From: Flexistipes sp041694215
Lineage (GTDB): Bacteria > Chrysiogenota > Deferribacteres > Deferribacterales > Flexistipitaceae
Reading direction: 5' to 3'
NCBI GenBank assembly: GCA_041694215.1
Contig: JASMTO010000164.1
Coordinates: 1-32,403 of the forward strand
Length of the DNA stretch: 32,403 bases
Shown here: positions 17,229 through 25,479 of the stretch, in pieces
Numbering within the stretch: the stretch's first letter is position 1
Layout: each line of letters opens with the position of its first letter
Made by a program: the position numbers and the translations under genes
The notes under the pieces: generated by a model
The model's database searches: none
Told to the model about the DNA's origin: nothing
Seen by the model: the letters and a program-made list of their open reading frames with translations, nothing else

Positions 17229-19001
17229 TTGATAGATGTAAAAACATTACTGGAAAAAAATCTAATAAATGAAACGGACTATTACTATGCTTTGCACTTT
17301 TTTGACACACGTGAAGTGCAGGCACTATCGGCAATTATATCGGCTAATACAAGAGCTGGGCATATCTGCACAGGTGTAAATGGCGGGATTTTAAATGAAT
17401 ATGAAGAATTAAAGAGTATTTTCAACAAATCAACACTGGAGCATATTGCTTTAAATAACACTAAATATGTAGGTAATCCCGGGGAATTTAAACCAATTAT
17501 TTTCGATGGCGCAAGATTTTATCTGCACAGATACTACGAATATGAAACATTTATCATAGACAATGTGCTAACAAGAAGTTTGATGTTTAAAAGCAGGGAT
17601 GAGATCGCGCTGCACATCCCGGAAAAAGAACAAAATTCAAGCGAGATTAATTATCAGGATGTTGCCATTTTCATGGGTCTGAGAAACAATATCTCCTTTA
17701 TTACCGGAGGACCTGGCACTGGTAAAACCACAACAGTGGCGAAAATATTACATCATAACCTGATACAAAATGACGCTATGACATTTGCATTAACAGCACC
17801 CACAGGCAAAGCTGCTGCCCGGCTGAAAGACTCTATTATCAGCTACTTCAAAGGGATAGATTTCTATAACCCGAATGTGGAGGCAATGACAATACACAGG
17901 CTTTTGGGATACAGCCCCTTTTCTCATACATTCAAATACAGTAGGGCACATGAAAAAGAGCACAACCCATTACTAAATGACTTTGATCTTATAATAGTCG
18001 ATGAAGCTTCCATGATTGATATAAGCCTGATGTTTCATTTGCTGAAAGCCCTGCCTCTAAATACCAGAATAATATTTTTGGGGGATAAAAATCAGCTGGC
18101 ATCAGTAGCGCCAGGTTCAGTATTTGGAGATATTTGCGATATTGCCCAGCCTGGATGTTTTACAACTGATTTTGCTGAGGATTACCGCTATTTTTTTAAT
18201 CAAAAACTCCCCACTTCAACCACTTCAACACCTCTGCAAAACAATATCGTTGAACTGAGAAAAAGCTATCGTTATTCTGAAGAGAGTAACATAGCAAAAC
18301 TCGCCACAATGACAAAAAACGGTGAAACGGATAAATTAGAAGCATTCTTAAGCACCCAGAAAAACGATGACAGTGACGTCAAATTTTTTAATTTTGAAGG
18401 GTTCAATGAACTTTTTAAGGATACGTTGTTGCCCCACTACAAAAGGCTTAATACCTGTTTATGCCCATCCGATGCATTTGCCCTATTAAAAGAATTCCAG
18501 ATACTCACTGTGACAAAGCAAGGAAAACACTCCAGTGGTGTTTTAAATAAATTTATTATGGCCAAATTACGAAGAACACTCCACTTACCTGCATTCGCAG
18601 AATATTTTCATGGCCTGCCGCTGTTGATAACGAAAAACGACTATATAAACCTTTTATTTAACGGAGATATGGGAATCGTTATAACTGACAGCATTACAAA
18701 GGATTTTCAAGCTGCTTTTGAAAATCAGGATGTTGGCGGTTATAGATACTTTAATGTAAGAAATATTTACGGATACGATTATGCTTACTGCATGACCGTC
18801 CACAAATCACAAGGCTCAGAATTTGAGAATATTTTTTTTATACTACCTGAAAAACCGGACTACATGACAAGGGAACTTATTTACACTGCAATAACAAGAG
18901 CCAGAAATACAGTGTATATAATCGGTAATACAGATAATCTACTAAAAGGTATAGTGAAAAAGACATTTCGGTCATCAGGGATAAAAGAAAAGCTCAGTTA
19001 G
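17229..19001 (+). CDS. recD: Exodeoxyribonuclease V subunit alpha (RecD)
   Basis: A 590-residue SF1B helicase (E. coli RecD is 608), the 5'-3' motor of RecBCD. It has Walker A GGPGTGKT 160-167 in FITGGPGTGKTTT, motif Ia APTGKAAARL, TIHRLLGY, Walker B VDEASMID near 257-264, GDKNQLASVAPG near 285-296, a late TVHKSQGSEF and the motif VI-like YTAITRARNT. The start is TTG at 17229: GAGG of GAGGTGATTT lies 6 nt upstream and there is no better in-frame ATG. It closes the recC-recB-recD operon, and its presence beside recC identifies it as RecD1 rather than the stand-alone RecD2. Confidence 0.95.
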   Translation: MIDVKTLLEKNLINETDYYYALHFFDTREVQALSAIISANTRAGHICTGVNGGILNEYEELKSIFNKSTLEHIALNNTKYVGNPGEFKPIIFDGARFYLHRYYEYETFIIDNVLTRSLMFKSRDEIALHIPEKEQNSSEINYQDVAIFMGLRNNISFITGGPGTGKTTTVAKILHHNLIQNDAMTFALTAPTGKAAARLKDSIISYFKGIDFYNPNVEAMTIHRLLGYSPFSHTFKYSRAHEKEHNPLLNDFDLIIVDEASMIDISLMFHLLKALPLNTRIIFLGDKNQLASVAPGSVFGDICDIAQPGCFTTDFAEDYRYFFNQKLPTSTTSTPLQNNIVELRKSYRYSEESNIAKLATMTKNGETDKLEAFLSTQKNDDSDVKFFNFEGFNELFKDTLLPHYKRLNTCLCPSDAFALLKEFQILTVTKQGKHSSGVLNKFIMAKLRRTLHLPAFAEYFHGLPLLITKNDYINLLFNGDMGIVITDSITKDFQAAFENQDVGGYRYFNVRNIYGYDYAYCMTVHKSQGSEFENIFFILPEKPDYMTRELIYTAITRARNTVYIIGNTDNLLKGIVKKTFRSSGIKEKLS

Positions 19002-19024
19002 TTAAAATCAAGGGGGTAAAAATT

Positions 19025-19074
19025 TGGTTATTTGTGGTTATTTGTGGTTATTTGTGGTTATTCGTGGCTATTCA
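19025..19074 (+). repeat. Tandem repeat, five units of 10 bp
   Basis: Three exact copies of TGGTTATTTG are followed by TGGTTATTCG and TGGCTATTCA. The decay is one-sided, toward the 3' end. Confidence 0.9.
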
Positions 19075-19155
19075 TAGTTTAAATAAACTTATACCAAGTT
19101 GCAGTCAAAAAAGTAACAAAACTAAAAAAGCACGTTTATCTTTAAAACTGGTGGT

Positions 19156-19276
19156 ATGTATAACATCCTATTAATTTTCACAAGACGGATGTTATACGAA
19201 AAGAGGTCTCTTGCCAAATAACGATTGAGATTTCTCTTCGCCACCTGTCGGTGGCTCATCGAAATAATGCCTGCGG
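19156..19276 (+). repeat. Dispersed non-coding repeat, copy A
   Basis: Shares ordered blocks with copy B at 19305-19446: ATGT..AACATCCTAT, GAGGTC.CTTGCCAAA.AACG, TGAGAT.TCTC and CCTGCGGC. Copy A opens with an 11-bp perfect inverted repeat, GTATAACATCC/GGATGTTATAC, spaced by 18 nt. It is probably a decayed MITE-like or REP-like element with no coding capacity. Confidence 0.6.
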
Positions 19277-19304
19277 CTAGCACCAGTCTTTTAGACTGGT
19301 AAAT

Positions 19305-19446
19305 ATGTGCAACATCCTATTTATCCGCCCATGGCGGATGCTAGACAGTTTTTTGTCACCTCGACCGAAGCGGAGAGGTCTTTTGCCAAACAACGTCTGA
19401 GATCTCTCCACTCCACTTCGTTCCGGTCGAGATGACAGCCTGCGGC
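19305..19446 (+). repeat. Dispersed non-coding repeat, copy B
   Basis: A diverged direct copy of 19156-19276, about 20 nt longer. It contains the 17-nt hairpin ATCCGCC-CAT-GGCGGAT. A larger imperfect inverted repeat spans 19355-19436, with left arm GTCACCTCGACCGAAGCGGA and right arm ending GGTCGAGATGAC. Such GTCATCTCGACC palindromes recur in many bacterial genomes as non-coding structured repeats (general knowledge). Confidence 0.6.
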
Positions 19447-19508
19447 ATTTAACAGGGTAAACTTATAACTTAGCACTTAACACTAAAAGAATGTGGGATG
19501 AGCAAGAG

Positions 19509-19582
19509 TGGCGGCACAGGGAATTGAACCCCGGACGCTACGGATATGAGCCGTATGCTCTAACCAACTGAGCTATGCCGCC
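19509..19582 (-). tRNA. tRNA-Met (CAT), elongator
   Basis: A full cloverleaf on the minus strand: acceptor GGCGGCA/TGCCGCC, D-arm AGCTCAGTTGGTTAGAGC, anticodon stem TACGG/CCGTA with loop CTCATAT, T-arm with GGTTCAATTCC, discriminator A. CCA is not encoded (the next bases read CTC). The anticodon stem resembles elongator Met. The lysidine-modified Ile2 tRNA also carries CAT and cannot be fully excluded. Confidence 0.9.
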
Positions 19583-19594
19583 ATATTTGTATAT

Positions 19595-19618
19595 GAAAAA
19601 AACCGGCTTCGCAGCCGG
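19595..19618 (-). terminator. Intrinsic terminator after tRNA-fMet
   Basis: On the minus strand: CCGGCT-GCGA-AGCCGG (19603-19618) followed by seven T (19596-19602). It lies between the two tRNA genes, downstream of fMet and upstream of the elongator tRNA. Confidence 0.85.
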
Positions 19619-19628
19619 ATAAAAGGCT

Positions 19629-19705
<77 letters not shown>

Positions 19706-19718
19706 TCAACGAGTGCTA

Positions 19719-19746
19719 AATATAACTAATTTATTTTATTTGTCAA
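19719..19746 (-). promoter_or_regulatory. tRNA-fMet promoter overlapping the end of the dehydrogenase gene
   Basis: On the minus strand: perfect -35 TTGACA (19741-19746), 16-nt spacer, -10 TATATT (19719-19724). The expected start is near 19712, giving a leader of about 7 nt. The -35 element falls within the last codons of the upstream gene, which ends at 19736. Confidence 0.75.
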
Positions 19747-20710
19747 CAATAAAATTTTTATTAACGGTATTCCATGGGATATTATTTCCTTCCAGGACTT
19801 CTTTGACGGATTGGACACACAATTCGGCCATTTCTTTACGTGCTGTTACTGTAGCACTGCCTATATGGGGTAGTAAAATAACATTGTCCATAGTAAGTAG
19901 TTTTTTGTTTACTGAAGGTTCAAATTCGTATACATCAAGGCCTGCGTATGCTATTTGACCATCTTTTAGTGCCTGGACAAGATCGGATTCTTTTACAATC
20001 TCACCCCTTCCGATATTGATGAAAATAGCATCATTTTTCATTTTTTCAAATTCGTTTTTTGTGAACCGGTGCTTTGTGGTTGGGTTCAGAGGGGCGGTCA
20101 CAACGAGAAAATCGGACTTTTCCAGTAATTCTTCAAACGTCACGTACTGAGCATTAATAAGATTTTCTTCATGCCTTTTTCTGCTTCTGGAGTTATAGAT
20201 TATATTCATTTTAAAATTTCGTGCAAAATTCCCTAACGCTTGGCCGATTTTACCAAATCCATATATACCTAACGTCTTGTGTTGCAAACCCTGTCCTAAA
20301 AAGAGTGTTGGCTCCCATCCTTTAAAATTACTATTCCTTACAAATTTGTCAGCCTCAACAATTCTCCGTGCAGCAGAAATCATAAGTGCAAATCCCAGCT
20401 CGGCAGCGGCTTCAGTTAAAACATGGGGGGTATTGCACACAACAATTTTTTTCTTCGAACAGTAATCAACGTCTATATTGTTATAACCAACTGCATAGTT
20501 TGCCACAACTTTCAGGTTTTTTGCATTTTCAAGCAATCTGGCATCGATTTTATCCGAAAGCATGGAAATAACTGCATCCGCGTTGGACAATTCCTTTTGC
20601 AATTCATCTTCGCTGAGGGGATCTGAGGATTTGTTATAGACAAGATCATAGTTTTTGAGCTCCCCTTCTATGTCAAAAGGGAGTTTTTTTGTAACAATTA
20701 CTTTTTTCAT
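19736..20710 (-). CDS. D-2-hydroxyacid dehydrogenase (NAD(P)-dependent)
   Basis: A 324-residue two-domain dehydrogenase of the glyoxylate reductase/phosphoglycerate dehydrogenase family, reducing a 2-keto acid to a D-2-hydroxy acid. It has the nucleotide motif GFGKIG at 151-156 and the catalytic triad R235 (NIGRGE), E264 (EFEP) and H282 (LPHIGSAT). There is no ACT or other C-terminal regulatory domain, so it is not a classical SerA. The specific substrate (glyoxylate, hydroxypyruvate or D-lactate) cannot be read from the sequence. Its start overlaps the deformylase stop by 4 nt, and it is the last gene of the HD-GYP/ACT/def operon. Its final codons double as the fMet tRNA promoter. Confidence 0.93.
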   Translation of the reverse strand: MKKVIVTKKLPFDIEGELKNYDLVYNKSSDPLSEDELQKELSNADAVISMLSDKIDARLLENAKNLKVVANYAVGYNNIDVDYCSKKKIVVCNTPHVLTEAAAELGFALMISAARRIVEADKFVRNSNFKGWEPTLFLGQGLQHKTLGIYGFGKIGQALGNFARNFKMNIIYNSRSRKRHEENLINAQYVTFEELLEKSDFLVVTAPLNPTTKHRFTKNEFEKMKNDAIFINIGRGEIVKESDLVQALKDGQIAYAGLDVYEFEPSVNKKLLTMDNVILLPHIGSATVTARKEMAELCVQSVKEVLEGNNIPWNTVNKNFIVDK

Positions 20711-21210
20711 TTATATTTCCTCCTTCTAAAAAGATCTGTACGTTTTGAGATAATTCTATCCACAAAAAGAATTCCATCCAGATGGTCTATTTCATGCTGA
20801 AGCAATACTGCCTCAAAATCCTCCGCCTCAATTACTTTGTCCTCAAAATTCTCATCCTGATATTGAACCATAACCTTCCTAGCCCTGTTAACATTTCCCG
20901 TATAATCGGGGACACTCATGCACCCTTCTCTAAACTGCATAATCCCTTCCCACTTAACAATCTCTGGATTGATAAGGACAAGTTTGCCATGATGGTTTGT
21001 ACATTTTTTGTTTTTGGAAGCATCTATAACAATTATTCTATAAAGCTCACCTATCTGGGGAGCTGCAATACCCACAGAATGGGATGTGTCTTCCATAGTA
21101 TCCACAAGATCTTGTATTACATCCTTGATCTCATCTGTTAATTCGGTGACGTTTGCACTGATTTCTTTCAGTCGCTCATCGGGATAAACCAAAATATCTC
21201 TTACAGCCAT
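20707..21210 (-). CDS. def: Peptide deformylase
   Basis: A 167-residue metalloenzyme that removes the formyl group from the N-terminal Met of new proteins. All three family motifs are present: GIAAPQIG 47-54, EGCMS with C97 as metal ligand, and HEIDH 139-143 with two His ligands and the catalytic Glu. I choose the ATG at 21210 (MAVRDILVYPD), which matches the family N-terminus and lies one base after the stop of the preceding gene. An in-frame ATG at 21231 would add seven residues and overlap the upstream gene. No strong ribosome site is visible, so coupling to the upstream gene is likely. The sequence MAVRDI plus the EGCMS form fits bacterial type 1 or 2 enzymes. Confidence 0.96.
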   Translation of the reverse strand: MAVRDILVYPDERLKEISANVTELTDEIKDVIQDLVDTMEDTSHSVGIAAPQIGELYRIIVIDASKNKKCTNHHGKLVLINPEIVKWEGIMQFREGCMSVPDYTGNVNRARKVMVQYQDENFEDKVIEAEDFEAVLLQHEIDHLDGILFVDRIISKRTDLFRRRKYK

Positions 21211-21211
21211 T

Positions 21212-21754
21212 CTAAAACTCATATGTTTCAATTTGTCTAATATGAATATCTGTACCCATCTTTTCTGAAATCTCTTTTAGCGCCGGAACCCAATCTTCTT
21301 CTTTGTAATCTTCAGGGACAAGAATCTCAAGCACCATGATATATATAGGCTTATTTTCTTTTCCTGCAACCTTTGTTTGTAAATCAATAATATTGATATT
21401 CTTTTTCCTCAAATAGTCCGCAACACTGTGGACAATACCTGGTTTATCAGATCCATATACTGAAACTATGTATGAATTCCCTGAAACGAGTGTTGCACCA
21501 GAACCATTCATACTCCTAACACTTACAGAAATGTCTTCAAGTTCAGAAAACATAGCACTGATATCTCTTTCTGTATAGTTCTTATAAGAGCTAACTATAA
21601 GGATCATGGAAAAAAAGCCTCTTAGCAGTGTGGAGCTGGAATCTTCAAGATTAAATCCATTGTCATATAGCACTTTTGAGACATCCGCAACAATGCCATA
21701 CCTATCTTTACATACAAATGTTAATGCATAATATTTTTTGTCTGAATCTTTCAT
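21212..21754 (-). CDS. Double ACT-domain regulator (GcvR-like)
   Basis: A 180-residue protein made of two ACT domains. The first begins ALTFVCKDRYGIVADVSKVL at about 11-30; the second begins VSVYGSDKPGIVHSVADYLR near 93-112. ACT pairs of this layout occur in GcvR and related regulators that bind amino acids or partner proteins. There is no DNA-binding domain or enzyme domain. GAGGTG lies 5 nt before the ATG, inside the last codons of the HD-GYP gene, which ends one base away, so translation is probably coupled. Neighbours are HD-GYP upstream and def downstream. The ligand and regulated process are not evident. Confidence 0.88.
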   Translation of the reverse strand: MKDSDKKYYALTFVCKDRYGIVADVSKVLYDNGFNLEDSSSTLLRGFFSMILIVSSYKNYTERDISAMFSELEDISVSVRSMNGSGATLVSGNSYIVSVYGSDKPGIVHSVADYLRKKNINIIDLQTKVAGKENKPIYIMVLEILVPEDYKEEDWVPALKEISEKMGTDIHIRQIETYEF

Positions 21755-21755
21755 T

Positions 21756-22997
21756 TCACACCTCGGAATAATAGCTGATTAAAAACTTATCTACCACTTC
21801 ATTAGTATTTATGCCATATTGTTTGTCATTAAGAGGACATATAATAGACTTATAAGCAGTATTTGTCACCACATTATAACTTTGTATATCAAAAAGAAAC
21901 GGTCTACACTTCTTCTTATAGGAATCTGTAATCACCAGAACCACTGGTCGTGTGGGATCTTTTTTTGTGCTTTCAAAAACAATGGCAAGCTCTCCTGTGT
22001 CCAACAAAACAAGTGTCCCAACCGGATATATCCCCAATATATCCACGAAAAATTTTACTAATATTTTGTTAAAGTGAGTGCCTGACCACCCAGAAAACAA
22101 CTTCATCACCTGCGAAGGTATCATACCTTTACGATAGACACGGTCACTTGTCATTGCATCGTACACATCCACAATTGCGGTAATCTTGCCACATTTTGAT
22201 ATTTCGTATTCCTTCAGTCCTCTTGGATATCCAGCTCCATCAGAGCGTTCATGATGTTCCAATACACACTTGTAAGCATTTTCAGGAAACCATTTGTATT
22301 GTTTTACTATATCATAGCCATATTCCACATGTTTCTTTATTATTTCGTACTCACTGTTCGAAAGTTTTCCAGGCTTATTTAAAAGACTATCAGGAATCAT
22401 CATTTTACCTATATCATGAAACAGTCCTCCTAAACCTATCATTTTCAATTCGTTAGAATCCATACCAAGTTTTTTACCTAATGATATGCTTAAAACAGAA
22501 ACGTTAATAGAATGGGTAAACGTATAACCATCAAAACTTTTGAGTCTTGCAAGACTTGCCGTGAGACTCGGCTTTTTAAAACAACTGTCCACAAAGCTGT
22601 TTACAATAAACTTTGCTGTTTCTGGATCTACCGTTTTGCCAGATCTGACATCAAGAAACATCTTTTTCGTTGCCTTTTGTGCAAAAAGGTGAATACGCTG
22701 CAGATGTTCAATTTCTTCAATCGTGGGCGCAAATTCTCTGACATCCCTTTGATTTGCTTCTCTTATGAGAGTCTCATCAATACTTTTTGTATCAAGATCT
22801 TCTTCACTATCCACAAAATTATCTATTACAAAATTCTGTTCTTCAATATAAACATATCTGACCCCATAATTTTTCAAGATGGCAATATCCTCTTTCCTTT
22901 TAACAGGGCCACCAAAAAAAGGAAGCCTCAGCCATGATTTATCACAGCTGACAATGTTCATTCCCACATCAACGTCATCAATATGTATTCTTTGCAT
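21756..22997 (-). CDS. HD-GYP domain protein with N-terminal DUF3391-like region (probable c-di-GMP phosphodiesterase)
   Basis: A 413-residue cytoplasmic protein. Residues 1-60 resemble the DUF3391 region often placed before HD-GYP domains. The HD-GYP domain covers about 150-330, with HS at 162-163, HDIGK 194-198, a second His pair (EHHE 247-250) and DGAGYPRG 253-260, followed by DVYDAMTSDRVYR. With metal ligands and the GYP loop intact, cyclic di-GMP hydrolysis is expected. The C-terminal 90 residues form a small beta-rich tail. I choose the ATG at 22997, with AAAGG 7 nt upstream. An in-frame ATG at 23027 has no ribosome site. It is first in the operon with ACT, def and the dehydrogenase. 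Confidence 0.92.
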   Translation of the reverse strand: MQRIHIDDVDVGMNIVSCDKSWLRLPFFGGPVKRKEDIAILKNYGVRYVYIEEQNFVIDNFVDSEEDLDTKSIDETLIREANQRDVREFAPTIEEIEHLQRIHLFAQKATKKMFLDVRSGKTVDPETAKFIVNSFVDSCFKKPSLTASLARLKSFDGYTFTHSINVSVLSISLGKKLGMDSNELKMIGLGGLFHDIGKMMIPDSLLNKPGKLSNSEYEIIKKHVEYGYDIVKQYKWFPENAYKCVLEHHERSDGAGYPRGLKEYEISKCGKITAIVDVYDAMTSDRVYRKGMIPSQVMKLFSGWSGTHFNKILVKFFVDILGIYPVGTLVLLDTGELAIVFESTKKDPTRPVVLVITDSYKKKCRPFLFDIQSYNVVTNTAYKSIICPLNDKQYGINTNEVVDKFLISYYSEV

Positions 22998-23016
22998 ATC
23001 CGCCCTTTCGCTATAC

Positions 23017-23047
23017 TTGACATACACACATTATAGTTTATTATAAG
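23017..23047 (+). promoter_or_regulatory. Candidate promoter of the clpC-like gene
   Basis: Perfect -35 TTGACA (23017-23022), then TTATAA/TATAAG (23041-23047) at an 18-19 nt spacing. The spacing is slightly long, so activity may be modest or assisted. Confidence 0.5.
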
Positions 23048-23079
23048 CATTAATAGATAAAAAATAAAGGTAGATCACA

Positions 23080-25479
23080 ATGTTTGAATTATTTACAGAT
23101 AGAGCAAGACGTGTAATATTGTATTCGCGGGAAGAGGCGGAGAAACTACTACAGCCTTATATAGATACAGAGCATCTATTAATAGGCGTATTGAAAGAAC
23201 GTAACGGTGTAGCTGCAGAAATTTTTAATCGGAGAGGCATAAACGTCATGCTCCTGATTTCTGATATAAAGAGTATGACAGAAGAAGGCAAAAATTTAAT
23301 GATTAAAGGAAGCCTTCCATTTAGCCCTAATGCAAAGAAGGTACTTGAATACTCTATTGAAGAAGCACGCATTTTAAAACATAAAAACATTAATCCCGAG
23401 CACTTACTCCTCGGGATGCTAAAACTTAAAAAAGGGAAAGCTTCACTAGTACTTAAAAAGCTTGGGTTTGATCTAATATCTATGAGGGATGAAATAAAGT
23501 ATCTTTCAAAAGAAGATAATACTGCAGAAAAGGTATCAACACCTACGATAGATGAATTTGGTAAAGACCTTACAAATTTGGCTGCAAAAAATTCCCTTGA
23601 CCCTGTAATAGGTAGAAGCAGGGAAATTGACAGACTTATCCAGATACTGTGCAGGCGTATCAAAAATAATGCTGTACTACTCGGGGAACCTGGAGTAGGC
23701 AAGACGGCAATTGTAGAGGGTCTTGCCCAAAAGATGATATCAGACGATGCCCCGGAGCTTTTGAAAAACAAGCGTTTAATTTCCCTGGATGTTGGTACTT
23801 TAGTTGCTGGAACAAAATATCGCGGTCAATTTGAAGAACGAATTAAAAATATTCTGAAAGAAATTGAAAATGCAGGCAATATTATAATATTTATTGATGA
23901 AATACACACAATAGTAGGTGCAGGGGCAGCCGAAGGTTCCGTTGATGCATCAAACATGCTAAAACCAGCACTTGCCCGTGGTGACCTTCAGTGCATTGGG
24001 GCAACCACTTTAAGTGAATACAGAAAACACATGGAAAAAGACGGAGCGCTGGAAAGACGCTTTCAATCCATAATCGTAACACCTCCCGGGGCAGAGGAAA
24101 CGTATGAAATTTTGAAAGGGTTAAAAAAGCATTATGAGGATTTTCACAAGGTATTCATACCTGATGAAGTATTAAAAGAAACTGTCTATCTCACAGACAG
24201 GTATATTACCGACAAATTTCAACCGGATAAAAGTATAGATGTTATTGATGAAACCGCTTCGAAAGTCAAACTGAGACATTCTCTCATGCCAAATGATTTG
24301 CTGAAACTAAAAGAACAGGTCGATATTCTAAAAGAAAAAAGAAAGGAATATATAGACGCGGAAGAATTTAATAAAATTGAGCAATATTCTTTGGAAATTG
24401 AGCGGTATGGTGAGCTTTACAGAATGAAGTTTGAAGAGTGGGAAAGTTACACAAAAGATAATTGGCCAACGCTTACTGAAGACAACGTAGCTGAAGTTAT
24501 TTCCATGATGACAGGTATTCCTGTAAAAAAACTAACAGAGGAAGACACCCAAAAGGCAAATCACATAGACCGGGAGTTAAAAAGTTATCTAATTGGCCAG
24601 GATGAAGCCATTGATGCTGTTTCTAAATCAATTAAACGTAGTTTTGCAGGTGTTAACAACCCGGAGCAACCTATAGGTTCTTTCATCTTCATGGGCCCCA
24701 CTGGGGTAGGAAAAACGGAGCTTGCAAAGCGTATTGCCGAATCACTGTTTGGCAGCACCGATGCCATGATCAGAATTGATATGAGTGAGTTTATGGAAAA
24801 ATTTAATGTTTCCAGATTAATAGGTGCTCCTCCTGGGTATATTGGCTATAATGAGGGGGGGAAATTAACCGAAGCTGTAAGAAGAAGACCATATTCTGTG
24901 ATACTTTTTGATGAAATTGAAAAAGCACATCCCGATGTACTTAATATTTTACTTCAGATATTAGATGATGGTTTTATAAATGATAATCTTGGTCATACTG
25001 TAAATTTTAAAAATACGATTATTATTATGACATCAAATCTGGGTACAAAAACCAGTCTCGCCACCAAAAATATTGGATTTACCAATGAGAATACGCATGA
25101 AATCGATTACAAGGCATTTCGAAATAACTCGTTAAGAGAGTTAAAAGAAAAATTTCCTCCAGAATTTATTAACAGACTGGACGGATTAATAGTATTTAAG
25201 CCTTTAACTAAAGACGTACTGTTTAGTATCATTGATTTGCAGATAGATGAAGTAAATGCAAGAATAGCGAAGCTTGGTAAACAAATTAAAATTGATAACG
25301 ATGTTAAGGAATTTCTCCTTTCAAACGGCTACGACTATCATTTCGGTGCAAGACCAATTCGCAGACTGATACAAACCCATATTGAAGATAAACTAAGTGA
25401 AATTTTGCTGGAAGGCAAATATGCAAAAAGAAAAAATCTTAAAGTTGTTGTAAAAAATGGCAAAATTGCTTTCAGATAA
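23080..25479 (+). CDS. clpC: ClpC-type AAA+ unfoldase (Clp protease ATPase subunit)
   Basis: A 799-residue class I Clp ATPase that unfolds proteins for ClpP. The N-terminal double Clp repeat spans about 4-140. AAA-1 has Walker A GEPGVGKT 202-209 and DEIH 273-276; AAA-2 has GPTGVGKT 539-546 and DEIEKAHPD 611-619. Between them, at about 400-460, is a short coiled middle region as in ClpC, not the long ClpB coil. The ClpP-docking tripeptide is present as NIGF (664-667). These features favour ClpC over ClpB; ClpA is the alternative. AAAGG lies 9 nt upstream of the ATG. The following gene starts 23 nt before this one ends. Confidence 0.92.
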   Translation: MFELFTDRARRVILYSREEAEKLLQPYIDTEHLLIGVLKERNGVAAEIFNRRGINVMLLISDIKSMTEEGKNLMIKGSLPFSPNAKKVLEYSIEEARILKHKNINPEHLLLGMLKLKKGKASLVLKKLGFDLISMRDEIKYLSKEDNTAEKVSTPTIDEFGKDLTNLAAKNSLDPVIGRSREIDRLIQILCRRIKNNAVLLGEPGVGKTAIVEGLAQKMISDDAPELLKNKRLISLDVGTLVAGTKYRGQFEERIKNILKEIENAGNIIIFIDEIHTIVGAGAAEGSVDASNMLKPALARGDLQCIGATTLSEYRKHMEKDGALERRFQSIIVTPPGAEETYEILKGLKKHYEDFHKVFIPDEVLKETVYLTDRYITDKFQPDKSIDVIDETASKVKLRHSLMPNDLLKLKEQVDILKEKRKEYIDAEEFNKIEQYSLEIERYGELYRMKFEEWESYTKDNWPTLTEDNVAEVISMMTGIPVKKLTEEDTQKANHIDRELKSYLIGQDEAIDAVSKSIKRSFAGVNNPEQPIGSFIFMGPTGVGKTELAKRIAESLFGSTDAMIRIDMSEFMEKFNVSRLIGAPPGYIGYNEGGKLTEAVRRRPYSVILFDEIEKAHPDVLNILLQILDDGFINDNLGHTVNFKNTIIIMTSNLGTKTSLATKNIGFTNENTHEIDYKAFRNNSLRELKEKFPPEFINRLDGLIVFKPLTKDVLFSIIDLQIDEVNARIAKLGKQIKIDNDVKEFLLSNGYDYHFGARPIRRLIQTHIEDKLSEILLEGKYAKRKNLKVVVKNGKIAFR

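Larger units (their letters stand above)
19002..19508. other. Non-coding repeat-rich intergenic region after recD
   Basis: About 507 bp with no convincing gene. It holds five 10-bp tandem units (19025-19074), two diverged copies of a larger element (19156-19276 and 19305-19446), and several hairpins. The hairpins include an 11-bp perfect inverted repeat (19158-19168 with 19187-19197), ACCAGTCT-TTT-AGACTGGT (19282-19300) and ATCCGCC-CAT-GGCGGAT. I see no intrinsic terminator immediately after recD. Confidence 0.7.

Noticed and set aside
19025..19074. CRISPR-like array
   Set aside because: Units are 10 bp with no spacers and no cas genes nearby; this is a simple tandem repeat.
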